Source: Chrysochromulina tobinii
Lineage: Eukaryota > Haptophyta > Prymnesiales > Chrysochromulinaceae
Direction of reading: 5' to 3'
NCBI GenBank assembly: GCA_001275005.1
Contig: JWZX01002982.1
Location: 1-16,330 of the forward strand
DNA length: 16,330 nt
Of this stretch, positions 1-7,421 are shown piece after piece (positions within the stretch are counted from its first letter, which is position 1; every line of letters begins with the position of its first letter). The notes beneath the pieces are model-generated. The model was not told the origin of the DNA. It was given only the letters and a program-made list of their open reading frames with translations, and searched no databases. A program made the translations under genes and the position numbers.

Positions 1-400
1 AAACGACAAACGGGGGTGGGGTAGCCGGCGGTAGTGATGAAGGCGTCAATTGGAAGGCGTCAACCGCGCGAATCGATGTGGTACATGTTCACATGTGACA
101 CAGCCCTCTCGCAATCGCGCCATGAGTTGCGCGCGCGCATGATGGTCACGTGAAAATTATTCATTCATGATTTTGGCCACAGGTCCGTCTAGTTGCGTAC
201 AAAACTTTTTTTTTTTTGCTTCTCATGACGGCGCCGAACTTTTATCGTCGATTATAACCCCGAGCACTTACATGGCCGTTGTGGGACCACGGCTGGTGGC
301 TCGGCGTTCACGTGATGAAGTTGCTCTCAAACTACATGTACAATGTACCTGAGATCTTAGTCCAAGGTACATGTTGGATACCTTGATTTGCAACCTTGAT
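1..400. other. Non-coding spacer downstream of the first gene
   Basis: No convincing coding region is visible here. The right-hand part must hold the 3' UTR of the minus-strand gene ending at 401. An 11-bp word, GAAGGCGTCAA, is repeated at 39-49 and 53-63. The palindrome TCACGTGA occurs at 146-153 and 308-315. A run of 12 T lies at 206-217. Near the gene end, ATGTACC (343-349) and GGTACAT (366-372) form a 7-bp inverted repeat with a 16-nt loop, which could fold in the 3' UTR. The left part may include the promoter of a gene outside the window, but that is a guess. Confidence 0.6.
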
Positions 401-2509
401 TCACCCTCTTGCGCGCTCGATCCACGACGCCCCTGCTAGAGATTGCTGAGCGGTTAGCGCTACATGCACACCTGCGGCTCGAGCTGCATGCGGATGCTGC
501 ACCATATTCATAGGAGCCACACCACTGAAGATGACGTGCGGAAGAGGGAGAATGTGACTGCCCGAGGCTAGTCTGATTGAGACATTCAGGCGGGCAGCTA
601 TATTCGACGTACTTGCCATCATCGGCCTGGTTGCCATATTTGGGCGGGTCGCCCTATTAGCATTCGGGCTACTCGCCGGCCGGGGGAAACGCTGTGTTGG
701 TGATTTGATCAGGGGCATTGAGGGCGACGGTGTTGACGGTCGCAGCCCATGTGAAGCCCACGCATGCGCCAGACTTGCCCGTAGCTCGTTTCGAAGCTCG
801 TCCTCAGTGGGTCGACCATCCAGAGGCATGTCGAGGTGCATCATACTCCCCCATCCGAAGCACATGCTCAGACGTCGGCATGGCTCACTCGGCGGTCGTT
901 GCTCCGAGAGTGCCAGCTTCGGGCGGACGTGGTGAACCTTTGGAGGGGCATGCTCTGGCATGATGGACGCTGCGGCCGGTCGCACCTGCCGTCGTGATGC
1001 AATAGGGCTGTCACTCATCGCTTCGAGCGCTCGTGGATCAGATGGATGCGCTACAAGGCGTGTTTCCTGTGTGCATTCCAGAGCTCTAGGCTTAGCTGTC
1101 AGCATGGTTGCTACGGGGGCAGGCTCAGGTGCTGTGGATGACTGCGATGGTACCAGCAGTGGCGCGGCATCCGCACATGTATGCGGCCGTGCTTGCGACA
1201 TCGCAGCGGGCACGTCCCGCGGCATCTCGGGACGTGGCGATGGGTGATCTTGAGATGAAGCTATCGGCGCTGGAGCCGGCGCTATCGTCGAAGGGGACGG
1301 TGTCGAGGGAATCGTGTATCGCTTGCTGACGTTCACCGGAGCCAAGGCAGTGGCCGGCAACGTCGGGGCACGAGCAGGTGGCTGCTGATCGGCTGTTGGG
1401 AGCCGCGCTCGGATCGTGGGGCTTGTGGCCGGGGCCGAGAGCCCCTTGAACTGGTGGGCGCGTGAGATGCTCGACACTGCCATGACTGTGCGTTCGGCAA
1501 AAGGAGGAGGAGGCTCTCTCTTGGGAAGGCCATGGTTGGTCTCGTGGTTGGCTGTATGTTTGACTCGCGGTGGCTCCTGCGCATAATGCATGCCCATCGG
1601 CGGCGGCGGCGCAGCGGCAGGCGAGGGAGTGGCGGGTGCTGGGCCAGACACAGACTCCCAAGGAAGCCGACCCTCTCTTGTCGACTGCCGAACCCACGCG
1701 TTCGCTGGCAGACTCGGCGCATTTGCGGGCGCATTTGCGGACTGCAAGGACGAGCGTAACGGGGCGCTCAAGCGCCGTGGCGCCTTTGCATCAGGAGCTG
1801 AACATGAAGTTCCCGTTGTAGCTTGCGCCGCTTGAGAGCCGGATATGCGTGCATCGTGCCGCTTAGATTCTGGTGGGTGGCATACGATGGCGTCCGGAGT
1901 TCTCCAGTAGCCCGGACTTCGGCGCCAGTACCCAGCGGACGCGACTTCCTGGCCAAACACCTTTCTGACTAGCTCCCAGATGAACGTTGCGTACTCAGCG
2001 GCAGCGCACGTCCACGTGCAGATGTCAGCCAGCTCCCAAATGCTATCGAACCATTGCGCATGAAAGAAGGTCAGCACATCCCCGCTCGTGTCCTGCATCC
2101 AAGCGGCGACCGCCTCGGCGGCGGCACCGTCCGCTGTCACGGACGGATCGAGAACCTGGCTGATTCGGGTGAACACTTCTGTGTACCTTGCCTTGGTTAT
2201 GACACTGAAGACGTTCTCGGACCCGTCGAGCGGCCTCCCAACATCTGGCGGGTGAGCAGGGTCATAGGTGACGCTCTCCCAAAAGGCTTGCAGCGCAGCC
2301 AGCACTGCTGAGTCACTGCGGGTGCGCCGACGAGCGGCAAGCTGGGAAGGCGTGTACATATATTCGTCGCCTTGCTTCCAGAAGGGGATCTTGCGCAGCT
2401 CCACCTCGCTTGCCACCGTCGTGACGACACTCGCCATCTCAGGCAACTCCAGGATCAGTGACCCAAATCCTGTCGCAAAGTTGTTGAGCGGATCTTCACT
2501 ATGCTGCAT
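401..2509 (-). CDS. Uncharacterised protein, folded N-terminal domain plus long disordered tail
   Basis: This is one open frame of 702 residues from an ATG at 2507-2509 to a TGA at 401-403. I do not recognise a named family. Residues about 1-210 look folded: they mix hydrophobic and aromatic residues and contain the segment WFDSIWELADICTW followed by EYATFIWELV. From memory, a similar F-x-S-[IL]-[WF]-ELAD-x-[WC]-T pattern occurs in uncharacterised proteins of flagellated protists, which I cannot check here. From about residue 215 to the end the chain is rich in Pro, Ala, Ser and Arg and is probably disordered. Within it, residues 620-649 form five degenerate six-residue repeats (ATRPNM, ATRPMM, ASTSNI, AARLNV, SIRLAS). 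No signal peptide or membrane segment is visible. An ankyrin remnant lies 121 bp upstream in the same orientation. The function is unknown. The open frame is long, but the disordered half makes gene-end placement less certain than usual. Confidence 0.72.
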   Translation of the reverse strand: MQHSEDPLNNFATGFGSLILELPEMASVVTTVASEVELRKIPFWKQGDEYMYTPSQLAARRRTRSDSAVLAALQAFWESVTYDPAHPPDVGRPLDGSENVFSVITKARYTEVFTRISQVLDPSVTADGAAAEAVAAWMQDTSGDVLTFFHAQWFDSIWELADICTWTCAAAEYATFIWELVRKVFGQEVASAGYWRRSPGYWRTPDAIVCHPPESKRHDARISGSQAAQATTGTSCSAPDAKAPRRLSAPLRSSLQSANAPANAPSLPANAWVRQSTREGRLPWESVSGPAPATPSPAAAPPPPMGMHYAQEPPRVKHTANHETNHGLPKREPPPPFAERTVMAVSSISRAHQFKGLSAPATSPTIRARLPTADQQPPARAPTLPATALAPVNVSKRYTIPSTPSPSTIAPAPAPIASSQDHPSPRPEMPRDVPAAMSQARPHTCADAAPLLVPSQSSTAPEPAPVATMLTAKPRALECTQETRLVAHPSDPRALEAMSDSPIASRRQVRPAAASIMPEHAPPKVHHVRPKLALSEQRPPSEPCRRLSMCFGWGSMMHLDMPLDGRPTEDELRNELRASLAHAWASHGLRPSTPSPSMPLIKSPTQRFPRPASSPNANRATRPNMATRPMMASTSNIAARLNVSIRLASGSHILPLPHVIFSGVAPMNMVQHPHAARAAGVHVALTAQQSLAGASWIERARG
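563..652 (-). repeat. Degenerate 18-bp repeat coding for a hexapeptide array
   Basis: Five consecutive six-residue units lie in the tail of the 702-residue protein and follow the loose pattern A-[TSA]-R-[PL]-[NM]-[MV]. The first two units differ by one residue and the later ones have decayed. This suggests an old tandem duplication inside a disordered region. Confidence 0.5.
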
Positions 2510-2630
2510 GGCTGGTCAATGGCGCAGAACGCTTGGCTCTGCTGATGGTGCGCTGCGAGCGCTGCCGTGCCACTGCTGGCTTTTCAGACCTCATCGATGT
2601 TTTTCGCTGAGGCGGAACTGTTTCATGTAA
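2510..2630. other. 5' flank of the 702-residue gene
   Basis: This 121-bp stretch separates the start codon of the minus-strand gene from the ankyrin remnant. It should contain the 5' UTR and perhaps the core promoter. No TATA box is obvious. Just beyond it, at 2631-2640, is the perfect palindrome TTACATGTAA, which overlaps the old stop codon of the remnant. Confidence 0.4.
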
Positions 2631-2674
2631 TTACATGTAATCACAGAGCAGGTCGACAAGCGCAGCGTTCCCGT

Positions 2675-2690
2675 GCATGCATGCATGCAT
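2675..2690. repeat. GCAT tetranucleotide microsatellite, four copies
   Basis: Four perfect copies of GCAT sit inside the ankyrin remnant, exactly where its reading frame changes. Because the unit is 4 bp, adding or losing one copy shifts the frame, so this tract probably caused one of the disabling lesions. Confidence 0.85.
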
Positions 2691-2743
2691 GAGTGCAGGC
2701 TTCTCGTGACACCCGAGTTGTCCGCGGCATCAACCGTGGCGCC

Positions 2744-2789
2744 TTCGCGCAAAGTCAAGTGACTTGACTTGACTTGACTTTCGCGCAAA
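2744..2789. repeat. GACTT repeat insertion flanked by a 10-bp direct repeat
   Basis: The word TTCGCGCAAA occurs at 2744-2753 and 2780-2789. Between the copies is a short block of GACTT units that starts as a perfect inverted repeat (AAGTCAAGT, one centre base, ACTTGACTT; 2752-2770) and continues as tandem copies. The repeat period is 36 bp, so the block is in frame with the ankyrin remnant. There it inserts 12 residues after LLLRE and repeats the LRE residues. It looks like an insertion with target duplication, or a slippage product. Confidence 0.75.
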
Positions 2790-2956
2790 AGCAACCGGCA
2801 CGCGTCGATCATGCCCGCCGACGCGGCCAGAGTGAGAGCGCTGTGTAGCCCTCGGGCGTGGCTACATTGGCATGCAGCGGCGCGTGCTTGCGCAGCACGT
2901 CCAAGGTACAGCGGATGGGGTATGCACATGCATGCAAACATTGACCAATCTCAATC

Positions 2957-3003
2957 TGTTCTATTTTTATGCAGATATTTGCAGAGTGTCTGAAAATAGA
3001 ACA
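2957..3003. repeat. 11-bp perfect inverted repeat upstream of the HAD gene
   Basis: TGTTCTATTTT at 2957-2967 is the exact reverse complement of AAAATAGAACA at 2993-3003, with a 25-nt loop. The loop contains TGCAGA twice. The element ends 56 bp before the ATG at 3060. It could be a 5' UTR hairpin, a protein-binding site, or a trace of a short inverted-repeat element. The left arm plus TATGCAG also resembles a 3' splice site, so a 5' UTR intron is possible. Confidence 0.6.
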
Positions 3004-3059
3004 CTCGGCGATTGCTCGGCATAGTATCCCCATCCGCTTCGTACGTCTCAGGGCGCAAC

Positions 3060-4031
3060 ATGGCGTCCCGCGCAGCTGCCGCGGCGCCCCCCGCGCTCAC
3101 AGAGGAGAGCGTGAAGCTGCTCTTCCTCGACCTGGACGGAGTCATCTGCTGCAACTACCATGGCGAGCTCGAGGCGGACAAGCTCGCGCTGGTCGGGAAG
3201 ATCGTTGAGGAAACTGGCTGCTGGGTCGTGCTCTCGACCGACTGGCGGCGGCAGCCGCATCTGCGTGCACGCGCCGAAGAGACGCTCTCTGGGTTTGGCG
3301 TGACCTGCATTGGCGTGACTCCTCAATATCCCATGTACGCGCGCGGGCGGCCCAAGGAGATCCTCGCGTGGATGGCCGAGTACAATGGACCGATCGCTGC
3401 CTGGTGCGCGCTGGACGATCGCGACCTCGTGCTCGAGGAGGGCGGAGCGCCGGCGTTCATCAACCATTTTGTGCTCACCGAGTTCGCCACTGGGCTCACC
3501 GAGCCTCTCGCCCAGCGGGTCATCGTCCGACTCGTCTCGAGGGTCTCCCTGCCCAACCCGCACTCCATCCCCGAAATTGATAAGGATGGCATGGTGCTGC
3601 CGATTGGGCGGCCGAATACAATGCAAGAGCTGGACTACAACCTTCTCACCGAGGTGGTGGCGACCACGCTGGATGTGTGCCGGAAGCACTATGGGAGCGT
3701 CCCTGCGATTCCGGAGCTCATGCAGTTCTCCCAGCAGGCTCTGGAGAATCTGGGCGTCCAGGGCGACCTTAAGGAGCGGGAGGCAGACTTTACGAAGATC
3801 GTCGACATGATGCTGCACGGTCAAGATGGTACTTGCGCTCCTCCTGCACGTCGATCGTCCAGAGCTGGGATGTGCGCGCCCCCAGAGGATGCTCAAGATG
3901 CTCAAAATGCTCCCTGCCCTCCTCCTCCTCCTTGTCCTCCTCCATTCGGCTGGTGGACACGGCTGCTGCCGCGGCGGATGCGGCCAACAATCGAACACGA
4001 CCAGGATTCGCAAACAAAACAGCTGGTTTGA
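3060..4031 (+). CDS. HAD-fold protein similar to HAD domains of Swiss Army Knife RNA-repair proteins
   Basis: The first in-frame ATG is at 3060, in good context (A at -3, G at +4), and gives 323 residues. Residues 20-29 read LLFLDLDGVI, the HAD motif I with the nucleophile D24 and the acid/base D26. VVLSTDWRR (56-64) supplies motif II S/T. RPKEI (97-101) offers the motif III basic residue, and ALDDRDL (117-123) is the motif IV acidic pair. The spacing, the STDWRR form and the later GLT segment fit the HAD domain first described in Swiss Army Knife RNA-repair proteins. That family is thought to include phosphatases acting on RNA ends, but the substrate here is unknown. No ligase or kinase partner is fused. 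The C-terminal 60 or so residues are Pro/Cys-rich and lack family similarity, so the true gene end could involve a small intron. No signal peptide precedes the domain. Confidence 0.82.
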   Translation: MASRAAAAAPPALTEESVKLLFLDLDGVICCNYHGELEADKLALVGKIVEETGCWVVLSTDWRRQPHLRARAEETLSGFGVTCIGVTPQYPMYARGRPKEILAWMAEYNGPIAAWCALDDRDLVLEEGGAPAFINHFVLTEFATGLTEPLAQRVIVRLVSRVSLPNPHSIPEIDKDGMVLPIGRPNTMQELDYNLLTEVVATTLDVCRKHYGSVPAIPELMQFSQQALENLGVQGDLKEREADFTKIVDMMLHGQDGTCAPPARRSSRAGMCAPPEDAQDAQNAPCPPPPPCPPPFGWWTRLLPRRMRPTIEHDQDSQTKQLV

Positions 4032-4163
4032 GAAAACGGGCCTTTTAGTTAATCGTGGGGCTTGGTGTGTACGGGAACTGTTCATGTGCGAGGCTCGTCA
4101 GACTCACCCTTTTTGAATTGTGGCACGTGTGGAGTGGAATCGGGTCGTGAGCTCGCCTTCATA
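4032..4163. promoter_or_regulatory. Spacer between the HAD gene and the next gene
   Basis: This 132-bp gap must hold the 3' end of the upstream transcript and the start of the next one. It contains CACGTG at 4124-4129 and ends at ATGCATGCG, which overlaps the chosen start codon. Base composition stays lower in GC until about 4290, so the 5' UTR may run to the ATG at 4293. Confidence 0.35.
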
Positions 4164-7013
4164 ATGCATGCGTTTGGCGCATCACGTTACGAAGTTCAAT
4201 GGGCTGGCCGCACCTCAGCCTCTTGCCTATCTCATTCAATGCTCTCTGCCACGAGCTATGCACACGAGCGCGCTCTTCGGACTCGCTCAATCATGTTCCG
4301 CCCAGTTGCTAGCTCGCCACATCTGCAAGTTCCACATCCGTCGGCACACCGTCCAATTCCACCAGTCGTGCGCAAGCCATCAAACGACAGCCTGCCATCA
4401 AACGGCAGCCTGCCTGCCGATCTGCTTGCGGCGCAGCGGCTACTACGACAGGAGATCAACGCTCTGGTTGGCGAGCTGCCACCGAACACCCTCGCGTCAA
4501 ACAAGGCAGCACGGCCCATGCCAACCGCTCGTGGCCGGCAGCCAGCGGCAGCCGCTTCTAATACTGCATCAACCGCAGCAAATACAGCACAAGATGGGTC
4601 GCAAAGTGCAGAAGCACAGGTCTCGACAGCCAGGCCCGCTCCTGTTTATCGACCGCGTCCCGCTCCAATCCTGACTTCGAGGCGTGAACTTGGAACACCA
4701 GCTTCCACAAGTTCTTCCACAGCTCCGCCGACCGCGCAAGCGGCACTGCGCTTGGTTGATGTCTCCGTCGTGCGCAAGCCGCAGGTCACCAATGTCACGG
4801 CAAGCCCATGGGCGAGGGCACCACCGCGCTTCCCGGAACCGCGTTTCGAAAGTAGCGCGCGAGTCGCCGATCTCCGGGTCGAGATCCTGCAGCAGGCCGT
4901 CGATGCGCCGTCTACCGAGATTTCGCGCGGCTGGTACAAGACGTGGGTGGTGCTCAAGGCGAAGCGCGAGTCGATGCGCAAGAGCCGGGTTCTGCGCAGC
5001 ACCCTTGAGCACGGCGATTCAGGCCGCAGCGCCAGCGTGGCGCGCACGGCGGCGACGGGGCACCAACACCATTACCAACACCATCCGAAACGCAGCCACC
5101 GACGCGCCTTCGCTGGGTCCCGTCCATTCGGTCGAACGTTTGGCGACTCTCCCGGAGGTGCGCCGTACCCGATGACTGGCCGGCCGAGCCGCGGCAATGT
5201 GTCACGCGCCGCGAGCATGCTGGACTTTGAAGCAGGGGCCGCAGCGACGCAGTTAGCTCCGGCGGCAGTGGTTTCGGCTTCGGTTGCTCCGACGCTCGAG
5301 ATGGCGCTCGAGATTGGCGTTGACCCGATGGGCTCGGCGGCGGTGGCCCCGGCAGCGGTGGCCCCGGCGGCGTCGCTCAAGCATGCGCCACGCGAGCGGG
5401 CGCGAGCGGAGTGGCGCGCCACCAGCCAGCTACGTGACACGGCGCCAGACTGGTGGGACGTGCCTCAGCCGGTGTGCGAGGCGGCGGACACGTTCGACAC
5501 GACGCTCGAGCAGCATGTGCACCGGACCAAGGCGCTGCTACGGATGCGGCAACGGGACACGAGGAGTCGCTCCGTCGCTCGCATCGACGAGGCGCTACGC
5601 ACGGCGACCGCGCTCGTCTTCGCGACCCGATACATAGCGCCGTGGACCGCGGAGGAGGAGGCCGTTGTTGTAACACGCACTCCGCGGGCAGCCCCGCCTG
5701 TGGGAATGGCGCTGGGCGAGCCGAGCAACTGGTGGCCCTCCCTGTGGGAGCCGCGGCAGCGTTGGTGCGACGCTCGTGACTTCTTCGACGCGACGCCGGT
5801 GAAACAGAAGCGCTTCGAGTTGGATTGGGATGACGCGCTGCACGATCTGAAGCTCGTCCACCTCATCATGAATCACGACGACGGCGACGACGACGGCGAC
5901 GGCATCGAAGACAACGACGGCGACGGCATTCCCGACGAGGTCGAACAGGTGGCCAACGAGCTGTGCTCGGAGGCCGAATGGCTATACCCACTCTTCTATT
6001 CGTACGCCTCGCTCGATGGCGCCATGCACAGCATTGGCTTTAATTCGTGGGCCAAGCTGGTTGAGGACCTCGAGCTCGCCGACCAAAAGTCCGCGTTTGC
6101 CAAGCGGCGCGACCTAGACACCCTCTTTATCGCGCTGAACGCGACGAGCACCCTCGGGAAAGCCAAGGGCCCGTCGAACGCGCCCAGCCGCGCCGGCGTC
6201 GGCAAGGACGAGCGCAAAAGGCTCTCTCGGGTCGAGTTCCTCGGCGCGCTCGTGCACGTGGCCATCCTGCGCTACATCAAAAGCCGCGTACTCACAGACG
6301 TGTCAGAGGCGCTCCACTGTCTGCTCGAGCACGTGCACAAGCGAGTGCGGCCGGAGACATGCGTCGATCCGGATCGCTTCCGCGCCGAGCACTGCTACAC
6401 GAAGGACGTAACCGCCGAGTTGGCGCGGCGCGAGCCCTTGCTTCACATGATCTTCGACCGGCTGAGCAATCTCGGGGGAATCTCCGGTCCGCACGGCGGG
6501 GACGCATCGCTCATGTCGTTCGGCGAGTGGGAGGCGCTGATCAAGGGACTGGACTTCGTGGGCGTTGACCTTTCTGAGCGTGACGTGCTGCTCACGTTCC
6601 TGTGGTCGCGCATGGCCGTCATCAACGGCCGGACGGAACGCGGTGCGCTCAAGGAGAGCGGCCTGCCGTTCGAAGGTTTCATCGAGGCGCTCTGCCGCAT
6701 CGCCGTGCTAAAGGCGCTTCCGACGGACGATGAGATTGCCAAGAGCAGCTGCGCGTCGGTGGGGCAGTACTTGACGATGCTCAGGGCGGAGGACGAGGCG
6801 AGGTACGACCATATGCTCCTCGCGAGAGCGACACCGTGGGGTGTGGAGCAGTCGCTCCAGCCGACGGCGCGCTGCGTCGCCCACGTCATTGATCTCATCG
6901 CTCACAGAATCGCCACAGACCTCGAGTACGAGATGCAGGGCGAGCAGCCGGAGCTGACGGACAAGGCCGTGACAGACTGGATTCGCAACAAGAGCATCAA
7001 GGCGGCACAGTAA
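4164..7013 (+). CDS. TSP3-like calcium-binding protein with a duplicated helical module, probable protist or flagellar family
   Basis: The first in-frame ATG (4164) gives 949 residues ending in TAA. ATGs at 4239 and 4293 are alternatives, and 4293 may be better because the preceding bases look like UTR. Residues up to about 400 are Ala/Pro/Ser-rich and probably disordered. A conserved-looking part follows, containing CDARDFFDATPVKQKRFELDW. Residues 572-595 are an acidic D-x-D-x-D-G array like a thrombospondin type 3 calcium-binding repeat. After it come two copies of one module: SIGFNSWAKLVEDLEL with RVEFLGALVHVAILRY (about 620-706), and MSFGEWEALIKGLDF with FEGFIEALCRIAVLKA (about 784-850). 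The module looks like a degenerate EF-hand-type helix pair. From memory, similar uncharacterised proteins occur in oomycetes, dinoflagellates and other flagellates. A calcium-responsive cytoskeletal or flagellar role is an inference. No signal peptide or membrane segment is visible. Confidence 0.8.
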   Translation: MHAFGASRYEVQWAGRTSASCLSHSMLSATSYAHERALRTRSIMFRPVASSPHLQVPHPSAHRPIPPVVRKPSNDSLPSNGSLPADLLAAQRLLRQEINALVGELPPNTLASNKAARPMPTARGRQPAAAASNTASTAANTAQDGSQSAEAQVSTARPAPVYRPRPAPILTSRRELGTPASTSSSTAPPTAQAALRLVDVSVVRKPQVTNVTASPWARAPPRFPEPRFESSARVADLRVEILQQAVDAPSTEISRGWYKTWVVLKAKRESMRKSRVLRSTLEHGDSGRSASVARTAATGHQHHYQHHPKRSHRRAFAGSRPFGRTFGDSPGGAPYPMTGRPSRGNVSRAASMLDFEAGAAATQLAPAAVVSASVAPTLEMALEIGVDPMGSAAVAPAAVAPAASLKHAPRERARAEWRATSQLRDTAPDWWDVPQPVCEAADTFDTTLEQHVHRTKALLRMRQRDTRSRSVARIDEALRTATALVFATRYIAPWTAEEEAVVVTRTPRAAPPVGMALGEPSNWWPSLWEPRQRWCDARDFFDATPVKQKRFELDWDDALHDLKLVHLIMNHDDGDDDGDGIEDNDGDGIPDEVEQVANELCSEAEWLYPLFYSYASLDGAMHSIGFNSWAKLVEDLELADQKSAFAKRRDLDTLFIALNATSTLGKAKGPSNAPSRAGVGKDERKRLSRVEFLGALVHVAILRYIKSRVLTDVSEALHCLLEHVHKRVRPETCVDPDRFRAEHCYTKDVTAELARREPLLHMIFDRLSNLGGISGPHGGDASLMSFGEWEALIKGLDFVGVDLSERDVLLTFLWSRMAVINGRTERGALKESGLPFEGFIEALCRIAVLKALPTDDEIAKSSCASVGQYLTMLRAEDEARYDHMLLARATPWGVEQSLQPTARCVAHVIDLIAHRIATDLEYEMQGEQPELTDKAVTDWIRNKSIKAAQ

Positions 7014-7421
7014 ATGTCGCGCAACGGAGCCCACAAAAGCCCGTCCGACTGTAGGTGCTTGTGATGATGATGCTTGTTGTGGGAGCAAGTAACTAGGAAC
7101 CTGTGTGTAGAACGAGGTAATAAGAGGTAAGGCATGCGGCATGGAAAGGATTCAGAGGTAAAATGTACGCTTCTCGGCTCTTCTCTTCCCAAGGTATTGA
7201 CGACCACTGGTGTACCGACCTGCGACCACATCAAGAGCGGAGTCAGCACTCTACCGTAAACCGTACCAACGGCCCTACGAAGCAATCGCAAATGCCCACG
7301 CGACACGGATGAAGTTGCTCCGGGACCCAATGAAGACCATCCAAGATGGAGAGGGATTGTGTGTGTGGGAATGCACGGATCAGGCTGATCTTTGCATTTT
7401 TCTCTCCTAGGCCAGCCACTC
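7014..7421. other. Convergent intergenic spacer
   Basis: This 408-bp region lies between the 3' ends of two genes that face each other, so it should hold both 3' UTRs and polyadenylation sites. Short open frames cross it on both strands but have no family-like features. A pyrimidine tract ending in CTCCTAGG (about 7400-7412) resembles a plus-strand splice acceptor, but the coding strand beyond it is minus. No RNA gene is seen. Confidence 0.6.

Larger units (their letters stand above)
2631..2910 (-). pseudogene. Decayed ankyrin-repeat gene fragment
   Basis: Read on the minus strand, this stretch gives clear ankyrin-repeat sequence spread over three frames. From 2910 down to about 2839 one frame reads VLRKHAPLHANVATPEGYTAL. 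It then shifts at about 2834-2838, apparently through a 2-bp GA/TC expansion, into LTLAASAGMIDACRLLLRE. After a 36-bp in-frame insertion it continues as GATVDAADNSGVT and then LH at 2693-2698. A second shift at the GCAT microsatellite (2675-2690) leads into ACMHGNAALVDLLCDYM and a TAA at 2631-2633. Ankyrin repeats are helix-turn-helix protein-binding units with the pattern G-x-TAL-x-LAA-x-x-G and GA-x-V-x-x-x-D. About two repeats survive and no intact start is seen. I infer a pseudogene. Assembly indels at repeats are the main alternative. Confidence 0.68.

Noticed and set aside
1125-1734. Alternative minus-strand frames of 190 and 133 residues within the first gene
   Set aside because: They overlap the disordered part of the 702-residue frame, lack domain features, and fit chance openness in a GC-rich region.
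3012-3059. Extension of the HAD gene to a TTG codon at 3012
   Set aside because: Eukaryotic nuclear genes rarely start at TTG, the ATG at 3060 has good context, and the extension adds nothing to the domain.
3048-4085. 345-residue minus-strand open frame opposite the HAD gene
   Set aside because: It is exactly antisense to a frame with clear HAD motifs, has no recognisable domain, and is expected in GC-rich coding DNA where antisense stops are rare.
7395-7412. Pyrimidine tract plus CTAG resembling a plus-strand splice acceptor
   Set aside because: It lies between two converging genes, and the DNA beyond it codes on the minus strand, so no plus-strand exon is supported.
7014-7421. Search for a tRNA or other structured RNA in the convergent spacer
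   Set aside because: No cloverleaf arms, conserved box sequences or strong hairpins were found by eye.
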